DNA from: Kangiella sp.
GTDB lineage: Bacteria > Pseudomonadota > Gammaproteobacteria > Enterobacterales > Kangiellaceae
Assembly (NCBI GenBank): GCA_026195755.1
Contig: JAPHRL010000186.1
Span: 1 to 23,236, forward strand
Length of the DNA stretch: 23,236 bases
Direction of reading: 5' to 3'
Below the pieces are notes generated by a model. The model was given only the letters and a program-made list of their open reading frames with translations, was not told the origin of the DNA and searched no databases. Below are positions 1-8,321 of the stretch, piece after piece; the stretch's first letter is position 1, and every line of letters starts with the position of its first letter. A program made the translations under genes and the position numbers.

Positions 1-456
1 ACCATCAGGCTTAACCAGCTTGCGGCAGGCTTTGATAATAGACGATGGGTCGGGAACATGTTCGAGCATTTCAAGGCACGTTACCACATCGAACTGACCT
101 GCATGCTGTTCAGCAAACTCTTCGGCGGTGATTTTTTGGTAATCGATTTTCAGCCCTGACTCAAGCATGTGAAGTTTCGCAACCTCAAGCGGCATTTCAC
201 CCATGTCGATACCGGTTGCCTGAGCACCTTCTTTGGCCATGGCTTCGGTTAAAATACCTCCGCCACAACCAATATCTAACACTTTCTTGCCTTGCAAGCC
301 GTTCGCGTTATCCAGAATGAACTGTAAGCGTAGCGGGTTAATATCGTGCAGCGGCTTAAAGTCACCTTCTTTATCCCACCAGCGCGAAGCCATCTGTTCA
401 AATTTGTTGATTTCGTGTTGATCAACATTCGCTTGCTGTTCAGTTGTTTTATTCAT
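1..456 (-). CDS. ubiG: UbiG, ubiquinone biosynthesis O-methyltransferase (N-terminal part; runs off the left edge)
   Basis: The minus-strand frame from the ATG at 456 is open to the window edge and gives the first 152 residues of a protein that is normally about 240. It shows the SAM-binding glycine motif DIGCGGGILTEAM (about residues 61-73) and the later motif DVVTCLEMLEHVPDP, both typical of UbiG. The N-terminal segment with FEQMASRWWD is also characteristic. UbiG performs both O-methylation steps of ubiquinone synthesis in the cytoplasm or at the inner membrane. Its start lies only 2 bases after the stop of the upstream mtaD gene, so the two are very probably co-transcribed. The pairing of ubiG with an MTA/SAH deaminase makes sense because SAM-dependent methylation releases S-adenosylhomocysteine. 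The C-terminus is outside the window. Confidence 0.95.
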   Translation of the reverse strand, partial: MNKTTEQQANVDQHEINKFEQMASRWWDKEGDFKPLHDINPLRLQFILDNANGLQGKKVLDIGCGGGILTEAMAKEGAQATGIDMGEMPLEVAKLHMLESGLKIDYQKITAEEFAEQHAGQFDVVTCLEMLEHVPDPSSIIKACRKLVKPDG

Positions 457-458
457 GA

Positions 459-1793
459 TTAGGCTTGACCTTGAATTACGTTTTTCCAGTGGTTAGCTCG
501 TTGAATCACTTCATCTATATCGATTCCAACCAACTGCTGATTGTTCAGTTTTATCGCGCCATTAATCCAGACATGGCTGACCTGTTCTCGGCCAGCAGTA
601 TAAACGATTTGTGAGACGGGGTCATAAACCGGTTGTGACTCAATGCTGTTTAAGTTGATAGCCGTTAGGTCGGCTGCTTTACCGACTTCAATGGAACCGA
701 TAGTGTCTTCCTGTCCTAGTGCTTTAGCGCCACCATAAGTTGCCGCATGTAGAATATCGTGCGCTGAGCAGGCCTGAGCCGATCCGGTAAAGACTTTACC
801 CAGCAGGGCGGCGGATTTCATCTCTGCAAGCATATTTAAGTCATTGTTGCTGGCGTTACCATCGGTGCCGATCGCTATATTGACACCAGCGCTCATCAGC
901 TCTTGCACAGGGCAAATGCCGCTGGCGAGCTTCATATTAGACTGAGGGCAGTGTGCTACAGATACACCATTTTGTACCAGCAACTCCATTTCGCCCCTTT
1001 GTAGTTGTGTCATATGCACGGCAATCAGGTTTGGGGTAATTAATCCTAGTTCTTGCAAACGCTTGATAGGGCGCTTACCAGTGGCCTTTAAGGCTTCTTT
1101 AACTTCGTGCGCCGTTTCATGCACATGCATGTGGACAGGAATGCCCAGTTCATTACTCAAAGTGGCGATTTTCTTAAGTGGATCATCGGAAACGGTGTAG
1201 GGCGCATGTGGGGCGAAGGCAAATTGAATCATATCGTGATGCTTGTAATCATCACGCAGTTGCAGGCCTTTCTTGAGATAATCCTCAGGACCATTACCCC
1301 ACACCGAAGGGAAATCAAACATCAACATGCCTACCGTGGCACGCATCCCCAGATTGTGGGCGACCTTGGCGGTCATATTCGGCTGGAAGTACATATCATT
1401 GAAAGTGGTGGTGCCACAGCGGATCATTTCGGCTATCGCCAGCTTAAGACCATCTTCACAAAATTCATCGCTGACCCATTCTCGTTCAGCGGGCCAAATA
1501 TGGTTCTCCAGCCAGATCATCAGCGGTAAATCATCGGCCAAACCTTTGAACAGACTCATAGCTGCGTGAGTATGAATATTGACTAAGCCGGGGATGAGGG
1601 CGTGATCGGTGAGTTGAAAGTGATGGTCGGTGGTGTATTTCGATAATACCTCAGCGGTGGGTATCAGCTCGAGAATGATGCCTTTGTCTACCACAACAGA
1701 ATAATCGTTGAGAATTTTGTTCGATTTTTGACCATCGCGACTGACGGGAATAACCCATTTGGCGCTTATGATTTGTTCAACAGTTTGACTCAC
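459..1793 (-). CDS. mtaD: 5-methylthioadenosine / S-adenosylhomocysteine deaminase (TrzA/MtaD amidohydrolase family)
   Basis: This 444-residue amidohydrolase should deaminate MTA and/or SAH to the inosine derivatives, clearing by-products of SAM metabolism. Visible metal-site residues are H74 and H76 in the HTH of VNIHTHAAMS, H223 with nearby E226 in HMHVHET, H260 in IAVHMTQL, and D311 in IGTDGNASNN. The GTDGxASNN segment and the early LFKGLADDLPLMIWL stretch are typical of the MTA/SAH deaminase branch rather than of guanine or cytosine deaminases. The start codon is GTG (1793-1791); no ATG upstream fits better. ubiG follows after 2 bases. In Pseudomonas the same neighbours occur, with mtnA between this gene and gyrA; mtnA is absent here. 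Family assignment is secure; the preferred substrate cannot be read from sequence. Confidence 0.93.
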   Translation of the reverse strand: MSQTVEQIISAKWVIPVSRDGQKSNKILNDYSVVVDKGIILELIPTAEVLSKYTTDHHFQLTDHALIPGLVNIHTHAAMSLFKGLADDLPLMIWLENHIWPAEREWVSDEFCEDGLKLAIAEMIRCGTTTFNDMYFQPNMTAKVAHNLGMRATVGMLMFDFPSVWGNGPEDYLKKGLQLRDDYKHHDMIQFAFAPHAPYTVSDDPLKKIATLSNELGIPVHMHVHETAHEVKEALKATGKRPIKRLQELGLITPNLIAVHMTQLQRGEMELLVQNGVSVAHCPQSNMKLASGICPVQELMSAGVNIAIGTDGNASNNDLNMLAEMKSAALLGKVFTGSAQACSAHDILHAATYGGAKALGQEDTIGSIEVGKAADLTAINLNSIESQPVYDPVSQIVYTAGREQVSHVWINGAIKLNNQQLVGIDIDEVIQRANHWKNVIQGQA

Positions 1794-1831
1794 AGTCAGC
1801 TCTACAATATTTCAATGACTTAGGGTTGATG

Positions 1832-1837
1832 ATTATA
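1832..1837 (-). promoter_or_regulatory. Candidate -10 element for the mtaD-ubiG transcript
   Basis: On the minus strand a perfect TATAAT lies 38 bases upstream of the mtaD GTG start. No good -35 is visible at the usual distance, so this is a candidate only. Confidence 0.35.
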
Positions 1838-1889
1838 CCTAACAAGTGGCAAAAGCTCACCTTTTAGTCAGTTTGTTTCATCGAGAGTG

Positions 1890-1931
1890 AAAAGCACGTC
1901 AAAGTCCAGCCATGACGGGGCTTTTAGCTGG
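1890..1931. other. Two mutually exclusive hairpins in the mtaD-gyrA intergenic region
   Basis: An inverted repeat pairs AAAAGC-a-CGTCA (1890-1901) with TGACG-gg-GCTTTT (1913-1925). A second stem, CCAGC (1906-1910) with GCTGG (1927-1931), shares sequence with the loop and right side of the first, so both cannot form together. Both lie upstream of the candidate gyrA promoters. Function is unknown; it could be a binding site or a leader structure if a promoter lies further upstream. Confidence 0.35.
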
Positions 1932-1949
1932 ATATTTAGTGGAATAAAA

Positions 1950-2018
1950 TTAGCTTGAAAGAGGGCGTTGTGTTACAATTTTGCGCTTAAAAACATAAAC
2001 CATACTGTTTGTGATAAT
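1950..2018 (+). promoter_or_regulatory. Candidate gyrA promoters
   Basis: Two candidates are visible. One is an extended -10, TG-t-GATAAT, at 2010-2018, without a clear -35. The other is TTAGCT (1950-1955) and TACAAT (1974-1979) with an 18-base spacer. The extended -10 would give a leader of roughly 30 bases that still contains the ribosome-binding AAGGG at 2041-2045, 8 bases before the gyrA ATG. Neither has been tested. Confidence 0.4.
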
Positions 2019-2053
2019 TAATTATAACTATCAGATTTTAAAGGGTTTTTACA

Positions 2054-4699
2054 ATGGGTGAACTTGCCAAAGAGATCCTCCCGATCAATATTGAAGACGA
2101 ACTGAAAACTTCCTATCTTGATTATGCAATGAGTGTTATCGTCGGACGTGCATTACCTGACGTTCGTGATGGTCTAAAACCGGTTCATCGCCGTGTTTTA
2201 TACGCTATGAGTGTGCTTGGAAATGACTTCAACAAGCCCTACAAAAAATCCGCTCGTGTAGTGGGTGACGTTATCGGTAAATACCATCCCCATGGTGATA
2301 GTGCGGTTTACGACACCATTGTGCGAATGGCTCAACCTTTCTCCTTACGCTACATGCTGGTCGATGGTCAGGGTAACTTTGGTTCGATTGACGGTGACTC
2401 AGCGGCTGCCATGCGTTATACCGAAGTCCGAATGGACAAATTAGCACATCAGTTATTGGCTGATCTGGACAAAGAAACGGTCGATTTTGAAGACAACTAC
2501 GACGGATCTGAGTCAGAGCCTACAGTATTGCCCACTCGCGTACCTAACTTACTAATCAACGGTTCTTCCGGTATCGCTGTCGGTATGGCGACCAATATCC
2601 CGCCCCATAACTTGACAGAAGTTATCAATGGCTGTTTGGCCTTGATTGACAACCCTGATATCACGATCCCTGAATTGATGGAATACATCACGGGTCCCGA
2701 TTTTCCAACGGCAGCCATTATTAATGGTCGCGCTGGCATCATTGACGCTTATCATACCGGGCGCGGTAAAATTTACCTGCGCTCACGTAGTCACGTTGAA
2801 ACGGATGAAAAATCAGGCAAGCAATCGATTGTTGTGACCGAGTTGCCGTATCAGGTGAACAAGGCGCGTTTGATCGAAAAGATTGCTGAGCTGGTAAAAG
2901 AGAAAAAGATTGAAGGCATTACCGGTCTGCGTGATGAGTCAGACAAAGACGGTATGCGCATGGTGATTGAATTGCGTAAAGGTGAAGTGCCTGAAGTGGT
3001 ACTTAATAACTTGTATGCGCAATCACAAATGCAGAATGTTTTTGGTATCAACATGGTGGCGTTAGATAACAATCAGCCTCGCTTGTTTAACCTGAAAGAT
3101 GCGATTGATGCTTTCGTTACTCACCGACGCGAAGTGGTCACAAGACGTACCATTTTTGAATTGCGTAAAGCGCGTGAAAAAGCTCACGTGTTAGAAGGTT
3201 TAGCGATTGCCTTGGCCAATATTGATGAAATCATTGAGTTGATTAAGCAGTCACCGACACCTAAAGAAGCAAAAGAAGGTTTGATGACCCGTGGCTGGGA
3301 GCCAGGTCAGGTTAGCACCATGTTGGCGCGTGCAGGAACAGAAGCCTGTCGCCCAGAAGAGCTGGCTGCTGAGTTTGGTTTTCACGATGGTTTCTATAAG
3401 CTTTCTGATGCACAGGCGCAAGCCATTCTTGATTTACGTTTACACAAATTAACGGGCCTTGAGCACGATAAAATTTTAGGTGAGTACAAAGACTTATTAG
3501 GCCTTATCGAAGAGTTGTTGCGCATTCTTATGAGCACGGAGCGTTTGCTTGAAGTGATTCGTGAAGAGCTTGAAGAAGTTAAAGAAAATTTTGGGGATGG
3601 ACGTCGCTCAGAGATTCTTGAAAGCAAGCTAGATTTAACCATTGCTGACCTTATCACTGAAGAAGATGTGGTGGTGACTTTATCGCATGAAGGCTATGTG
3701 AAATACCAAGCTTTATCGGAATATAAAGCTCAACGACGTGGTGGTCGAGGTAAATCGGCTACTAAGATGAAAGACGAAGATTTCATTGAAAAATTATTAG
3801 TCGCTTCGACGCACGACACAATTCTTTGTTTCTCTTCAACGGGTAAAGTTTATTGGTTGAAAGTGTTTGAATTACCGAATGCTGGGCGTGGTTCACGAGG
3901 CAAACCGATTGTTAATGTTTTGCCATTGGAAGAAGGTGAGAGAATTAACGCTATTTTACCTATTCGTGAGTTCTCTGAAGACAAATTTGTCTTTATGGCA
4001 ACTGCCAATGGTACCGTTAAGAAAACGTCACTTGAACAATTCTCACGTCCACGTTCTAACGGCATTATCGCGTTAACGATCGCTGACGACGATGAGCTGA
4101 TAGGAGTAGTCGAAACTGATGGTACCAACCACATCATGATGTTCAGTGATGCCGGTAAAGTCATACGCTTTGATGAAGCAAACGTGCGTGGTATGGGGCG
4201 TACTGCTCGCGGCGTTCGTGGTATGAAACTTCCTGAAGGTGCCAAAGTTATTCAGATGATTGTTGCTGAAGAAAATGGCTCAGTATTAACCGCTACAGAA
4301 AATGGTTACGGCAAACGTACTGCGATGGAAGACCATCCATTGCGTGGTCGTGGTGGACAAGGCGTGATCTCTATTCAAATGAGCGAGCGTAATGGCGCTG
4401 TAGTCAGTGCGGTGCCGGTTATTGATGGTGACGAAGTTATGCTGATCAGTAAAGGTGGAACTCTGATTCGAACCGGTGTTGATGATATTCGTATCATGGG
4501 TCGTAATACTCAGGGCGTTCGCTTAATTAAGTTGGATGATGGAGAAACATTAGTAGGCCTACAGCGTATCGTTGAAATCGAAGATGATGAAGATGAACTT
4601 GAAGGTGCCGACGTTGCTGAATCCTCCGACAATACAGATAGCGTTGAAGAAGTTGATGGGCAAGAGACTACTAGTAAAGAGACCGACGACGACGAGTAA
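2054..4699 (+). CDS. gyrA: DNA gyrase subunit A
   Basis: This is the 881-residue breakage-reunion subunit of DNA gyrase, which introduces negative supercoils with GyrB. The active-site tyrosine is Y122, next to R121 in AAAMRYTEVRM. The quinolone-resistance region reads HPHGDSAVYDTIV with serine at 83 and aspartate at 87, numbered exactly as in E. coli, so the classic resistance substitutions are absent. The GyrA box QRRGGRG is at residues 560-566 and marks this as gyrase rather than topoisomerase IV. The C-terminal wrapping domain ends in a long acidic tail (about residues 838-881, rich in D, E and S), as in other gammaproteobacterial GyrA. An AAGGG ribosome site lies 8 bases before the ATG. 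serC follows after 53 bases without a terminator. Confidence 0.99.
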   Translation: MGELAKEILPINIEDELKTSYLDYAMSVIVGRALPDVRDGLKPVHRRVLYAMSVLGNDFNKPYKKSARVVGDVIGKYHPHGDSAVYDTIVRMAQPFSLRYMLVDGQGNFGSIDGDSAAAMRYTEVRMDKLAHQLLADLDKETVDFEDNYDGSESEPTVLPTRVPNLLINGSSGIAVGMATNIPPHNLTEVINGCLALIDNPDITIPELMEYITGPDFPTAAIINGRAGIIDAYHTGRGKIYLRSRSHVETDEKSGKQSIVVTELPYQVNKARLIEKIAELVKEKKIEGITGLRDESDKDGMRMVIELRKGEVPEVVLNNLYAQSQMQNVFGINMVALDNNQPRLFNLKDAIDAFVTHRREVVTRRTIFELRKAREKAHVLEGLAIALANIDEIIELIKQSPTPKEAKEGLMTRGWEPGQVSTMLARAGTEACRPEELAAEFGFHDGFYKLSDAQAQAILDLRLHKLTGLEHDKILGEYKDLLGLIEELLRILMSTERLLEVIREELEEVKENFGDGRRSEILESKLDLTIADLITEEDVVVTLSHEGYVKYQALSEYKAQRRGGRGKSATKMKDEDFIEKLLVASTHDTILCFSSTGKVYWLKVFELPNAGRGSRGKPIVNVLPLEEGERINAILPIREFSEDKFVFMATANGTVKKTSLEQFSRPRSNGIIALTIADDDELIGVVETDGTNHIMMFSDAGKVIRFDEANVRGMGRTARGVRGMKLPEGAKVIQMIVAEENGSVLTATENGYGKRTAMEDHPLRGRGGQGVISIQMSERNGAVVSAVPVIDGDEVMLISKGGTLIRTGVDDIRIMGRNTQGVRLIKLDDGETLVGLQRIVEIEDDEDELEGADVAESSDNTDSVEEVDGQETTSKETDDDE

Positions 4700-4752
4700 G
4701 CTGATAAAGCTTGCTCACACTTTTCCAAAGAAGTAGAGATCTGATTAACGAT

Positions 4753-5838
4753 ATGAATCGCGGTTATAATTTTAGTGCTGGCCCAGCCGCCATACCGACC
4801 GAAGTGCTTGAGCGTGCGCAAGAAGAGCTTTTAAACTGGAACGGTCAAGGATGCTCGGTGATGGAATTTGGCCATCGCACGCCTGAGTTTGAACAGCTTC
4901 TTGAGCAAACTGAAGCCGATCTTAGAAAGCTACTCAATATCCCAAATCACTACCGCGTATTATTTATGCACGGTAGTGCTTCTCACCAATTTGCTATGGT
5001 ACCCATGAATTTCCTTGCACCAGATGATACTGCAAACTATCTGGAGCAAGCCCATTGGTCAAAGAAAGCTATTAAAGAAGCTAAGGGCTTTGGCAACATT
5101 CATGTGCAGCAAGGGTTTCAGCAAACTGAAGGAGGCTTAGCGATTGTTCCTGAGTCCGAATGGAAACTGGATGAGGCAGGAAAATACCTTCATTTCACCT
5201 CCAATGAAACCATTGTCGGAGTACAGTTCAAAACGGAACCCAAAGCATTTGCCGGAAAGCTAGTGTGTGACATGTGTTCCGATATTCTGTCTCGCCCGAT
5301 TGATATCGAGAAGTACGCTTTAATCTACGCTGGTGCACAAAAAAATATTGGACCATCGGGTATGACGGTAGTGATTGTGCGTGAAGATTTATTCGAACAG
5401 ATGCAAACTCATCGTGTACCTTCGTTATTTCAATACGCATTGATGGCGCAACATAAATCCTTGTTTAACACACCTCCAAGCTTTGGTATTTATTTGGCCG
5501 GCTTGGTGTTCGAATGGTTGTTAGAACGAGGAGGGGTTGAAGCGATAGAAAAATTGAATCAACAAAAAGCTCAGCTACTTTATGATGCGATTGATACTTC
5601 TGATTTTTATCATTCGCCCATCGCAAAAGATTCGCGCTCGATAATGAATGTGGCTTTTACATTAAGTGATCATAGTTTAGATTCGACCTTTTTACAGCAA
5701 GCACGAGAGCAGGGGCTTCTTGCCTTAAAAGGACACCGCGATTTTGGTGGTATGAGAGCCAGCATTTATAATGCAATGCCATTAGCAGGAGCTCAGACAT
5801 TGGTAGATTTCATGAAGGAATTTGAGCGAAAAGTTTAG
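4753..5838 (+). CDS. serC: Phosphoserine aminotransferase
   Basis: This enzyme makes phosphoserine from 3-phosphohydroxypyruvate and also serves the pyridoxal phosphate pathway (4-phosphohydroxythreonine). The PLP-binding lysine is K197 in YAGAQKNIGPSG, and the substrate motif GHRTPEF (H41, R42) is present. I chose the ATG at 4753, giving MNRGYNFSAGPA and 361 residues, against 362 in E. coli. The frame is open further upstream to an ATG at 4711, but the extra 14 residues fall outside the family and lack support. The ribosome site is weak (purine-rich around 4730-4738). gyrA-serC adjacency is widely conserved in gammaproteobacteria. In Pseudomonas pheA follows; here the next gene is an unrelated oligopeptidase on the other strand. 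Confidence 0.97.
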   Translation: MNRGYNFSAGPAAIPTEVLERAQEELLNWNGQGCSVMEFGHRTPEFEQLLEQTEADLRKLLNIPNHYRVLFMHGSASHQFAMVPMNFLAPDDTANYLEQAHWSKKAIKEAKGFGNIHVQQGFQQTEGGLAIVPESEWKLDEAGKYLHFTSNETIVGVQFKTEPKAFAGKLVCDMCSDILSRPIDIEKYALIYAGAQKNIGPSGMTVVIVREDLFEQMQTHRVPSLFQYALMAQHKSLFNTPPSFGIYLAGLVFEWLLERGGVEAIEKLNQQKAQLLYDAIDTSDFYHSPIAKDSRSIMNVAFTLSDHSLDSTFLQQAREQGLLALKGHRDFGGMRASIYNAMPLAGAQTLVDFMKEFERKV

Positions 5839-5857
5839 TTATGATCGGAATATAAAT

Positions 5858-5889
5858 AAAAAAGGCAGTCAACAGACTGCCTTTTTTTC
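5858..5889. terminator. Bidirectional intrinsic terminator between serC and opdB
   Basis: The stem is GGCAGTC (5864-5870) with GACTGCC (5875-5881) around an AACA loop. It is flanked by an A-run on the left and a run of 7 T on the right, so it can stop transcripts on both strands. It lies about 20 bases after serC and 14 bases after the opposing oligopeptidase stop. Confidence 0.92.
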
Positions 5890-5902
5890 CGTCCAATTAC
5901 AA

Positions 5903-8098
5903 TCAATCGTTAATCCCCAACAAGTCCAGAAAGAACGCATATTCCATTGCGGTTTGTTCAAGTCTCTTAAATCGACCTGATGCGCCACCATGGCCAGCTT
6001 CCATATTGGTGTGGAAAAGCAGTTTGTTGTCATCCGTTTTATAGTCACGTAATTTAGCAACCCATTTCATCGGTTCAAAATATTGAACTTGTGAATCGTG
6101 CAATCCAGTGGTGACTAGCATGTTGGGATAGTCTTGTGTTTTTACGTTATCGTAGGGCGAGTAAGACAACATATACTCATAAGAGTCTTTATTGTTTGGG
6201 TTGCCCCACTCGTCATACTCATTGGTGGTTAACGGAATGGATTCATCCAACATGGTTGTTACAACGTCAACAAATGGAACATGTGCTGCAACGCCTTTGT
6301 ATTTTTCTGGTGCCATGTTAATCACGGCTCCCATCAGTAAGCCACCCGCACTACCTCCTGCAATGAAGACTTTCTCTTTGGCGGCATACCGTTGTTTAAC
6401 CAAGCCGTCAGTAACATCAATAAAGTCGGTGAATGTGTTGATTTTATGGAACATTTTCCCATCTTCGTACCATTGACGACCAAGCATCTGGCTACCACGA
6501 ATATGGGCAATTGCTACCACAAAGCCGCGATCAAGCAGTGATAACCAGTTAGAGCGGAAGCTGGGATCCATGGTTGCACCATAGGAACCGTAGCCATATT
6601 GATAAAGAGGGTTGGTTCCATCTTTTTGAAACATATCTTTACGATAGACTAGAGACACAGGAACTTTCACACCGTCTCTGGCATCAATGAATAAACGTTC
6701 ACTTTGATAGTCGTTGCTGTCGAAGTCTCCCAAGATTTTATCCTGCTTAAGCAAGGTACTTTCACCAGTGACCATATTAAAATCATAGATTGAGTCAGGG
6801 GTGGTTAAGCTGGAGTAGGTATAACGCAAGGTTTCACTGTCAAAGTCTTTGTTAGTAGAAAAGCGGGCTGCGTATGCCGGGTCGTCAAAGATAACTGATT
6901 TGAAGCTACCATCTTTAGCATTCATGATACGAATTGATGTGAGGCCATGGCTCCTTTCAGTAACTGCCAGGAAATCTTTGAATGCGATAACGTCAGTAAT
7001 CTGGGTATCTTCTCGGTGAGGAATGACTTCTTGCCAAGCAGAAAAATCATTATGCTTGCTTTGATGCACTTTCATCAAGCGGAAATTCTTGGCCTCTTTA
7101 TTGGTTTGAACATAAAAGTACTCGCCTGATTTGTAGGTCGAATATTCGTGTCCAGTTTCTAAAGGGTAGAATTTTTTGAACTCACCTTCAGGCGAGTTAG
7201 CATCAAGAATGCTCTCACCTTTGGTTTCAGTGCTGTAGTGTCCAATCTTGATGAAGCTGCCATCCAGTGACTTAGTTAGCCCGGTGTAATAACTGGTATC
7301 GGTCTCTTCGTAAACTAAAATATCGTCAGTTTGTTCTGTGCCGAGTTTATGACGGAAAACTTGGTAACCCAATAATGTTTGCGGATCCCTGCGGATATAA
7401 AAAATGGTCTGGTTATCATTGGCCCAAACCGCTCCACCATCAGTCTCTTCCAGTGTGTCCGGCAATAGTTGGCCAGTAGAGAGATCTTTAAAGCGAAGGG
7501 TGTAAACACGACGACCAATGCTGTCATCGGAGTAGGCTAATATAGTGTGATTGGGGCTCACTTCAGTGGATGCTACATTAAAGTAATCATGGCCCTTAGC
7601 CAGTTGGTTCACATTAAGTAGAACCTCTTCATCCGCTTCCAGTGAACCTTGTTTACGAGCATAAATAGGATATTCACTATCTTCCTCAAAACGAACATAG
7701 TAGAAATAGTCTCCTAAACGATAAGGAACTGTCGATTTATCTTTCTCAAGACGGCTCACCATTTCGTTGTAAAGCTTTTCCTGCAAGCTCTTGGTATCCG
7801 CCAACATAGCTTCTTTATAATCATTTTCAGCTTCAAGGTGAGCAAGAATCTCCTTATCGGTGCGGCTATCATCACGCATCCAATAATAGTCATCCACGCG
7901 AGTATCACCATGAATAGTCATTTCATGAGGCACTTTTTTAGCTACCGGTGGTTTTAATGCATGGTCTATTTGAGAGTCATTCATAGTGGTCTCAATAAGT
8001 GATGTCTGCTCAACTTGAGAAGGCTCTTTGTTGTTGGTGGCAATATATATGCCCACCCCAATTAAAATAAGGCTAATTAATACTAGAAGATACTTCAT
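5903..8098 (-). CDS. opdB: Oligopeptidase B (S9 prolyl oligopeptidase family) with an N-terminal membrane anchor
   Basis: This 731-residue serine peptidase should cut short peptides after basic residues. The catalytic triad is visible as S583 in AGGSAGGLL, D668 in TGLHDSQV and H703 in EAGHGG. The stretch from AHVPFVDVVTTMLDES to EYDEWGNP is diagnostic of oligopeptidase B rather than prolyl endopeptidase, and it contains the acidic residues expected to bind the P1 Arg/Lys. Residues about 100-480 form the beta-propeller region. Residues 3-20 are a continuous hydrophobic segment after MK, and about 30 polar residues follow before the conserved domain. There is no lipobox Cys. E. coli PtrB (686 aa) lacks such a segment, so this enzyme is probably anchored to, or exported across, the inner membrane. 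The ribosome site AAGGAAG is well placed. It occupies the position of pheA in the Pseudomonas order. Confidence 0.93.
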   Translation of the reverse strand: MKYLLVLISLILIGVGIYIATNNKEPSQVEQTSLIETTMNDSQIDHALKPPVAKKVPHEMTIHGDTRVDDYYWMRDDSRTDKEILAHLEAENDYKEAMLADTKSLQEKLYNEMVSRLEKDKSTVPYRLGDYFYYVRFEEDSEYPIYARKQGSLEADEEVLLNVNQLAKGHDYFNVASTEVSPNHTILAYSDDSIGRRVYTLRFKDLSTGQLLPDTLEETDGGAVWANDNQTIFYIRRDPQTLLGYQVFRHKLGTEQTDDILVYEETDTSYYTGLTKSLDGSFIKIGHYSTETKGESILDANSPEGEFKKFYPLETGHEYSTYKSGEYFYVQTNKEAKNFRLMKVHQSKHNDFSAWQEVIPHREDTQITDVIAFKDFLAVTERSHGLTSIRIMNAKDGSFKSVIFDDPAYAARFSTNKDFDSETLRYTYSSLTTPDSIYDFNMVTGESTLLKQDKILGDFDSNDYQSERLFIDARDGVKVPVSLVYRKDMFQKDGTNPLYQYGYGSYGATMDPSFRSNWLSLLDRGFVVAIAHIRGSQMLGRQWYEDGKMFHKINTFTDFIDVTDGLVKQRYAAKEKVFIAGGSAGGLLMGAVINMAPEKYKGVAAHVPFVDVVTTMLDESIPLTTNEYDEWGNPNNKDSYEYMLSYSPYDNVKTQDYPNMLVTTGLHDSQVQYFEPMKWVAKLRDYKTDDNKLLFHTNMEAGHGGASGRFKRLEQTAMEYAFFLDLLGIND

Positions 8099-8160
8099 TT
8101 ATAGTCTTCCTTGGTAACAGGTTATTAACATTTTGAAGGAACTAACTATATCTCATTAAA

Positions 8161-8250
8161 TTCACCAAAATCCAGCAGAAGCTGGTCAGGGTATGTTTTA
8201 AGGCTTTAGGGGTGAAAATCTGCTGAGTTTCAAGGATAATGGCGGCCATT
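8161..8250. other. Structured intergenic segment between opdB and hisC
   Basis: Several complementary segments are packed here: CCAGC (8172-8176) with GCTGG (8181-8185) around an AGAA loop; TTCACC (8161-8166) with GGTGAA (8211-8216); CAGCAGA (8173-8179) with TCTGCTG (8219-8225), which crosses the previous pair; and AATGG (8238-8242) with CCATT (8246-8250). No leader peptide or T-run was found. It may be a hisC leader or a protein-binding region. Confidence 0.3.
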
Positions 8251-8321
8251 TTGAAGAATAGGCTTAGGCGCTTGTGTTTAAGGCGTCAAAAGACATTAGA
8301 TATAAGAGACTGGAGTGAGTT

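Noticed and set aside
4701..4716. Hairpin AAGCT/AGCTT just after gyrA as a terminator
   Set aside because: The stem is short, no T-run follows, and serC probably shares the transcript.
4711..4752. Longer serC with 14 extra N-terminal residues
   Set aside because: The family starts at MNRGYNFSAGPA and the extra residues have no ribosome-site support.
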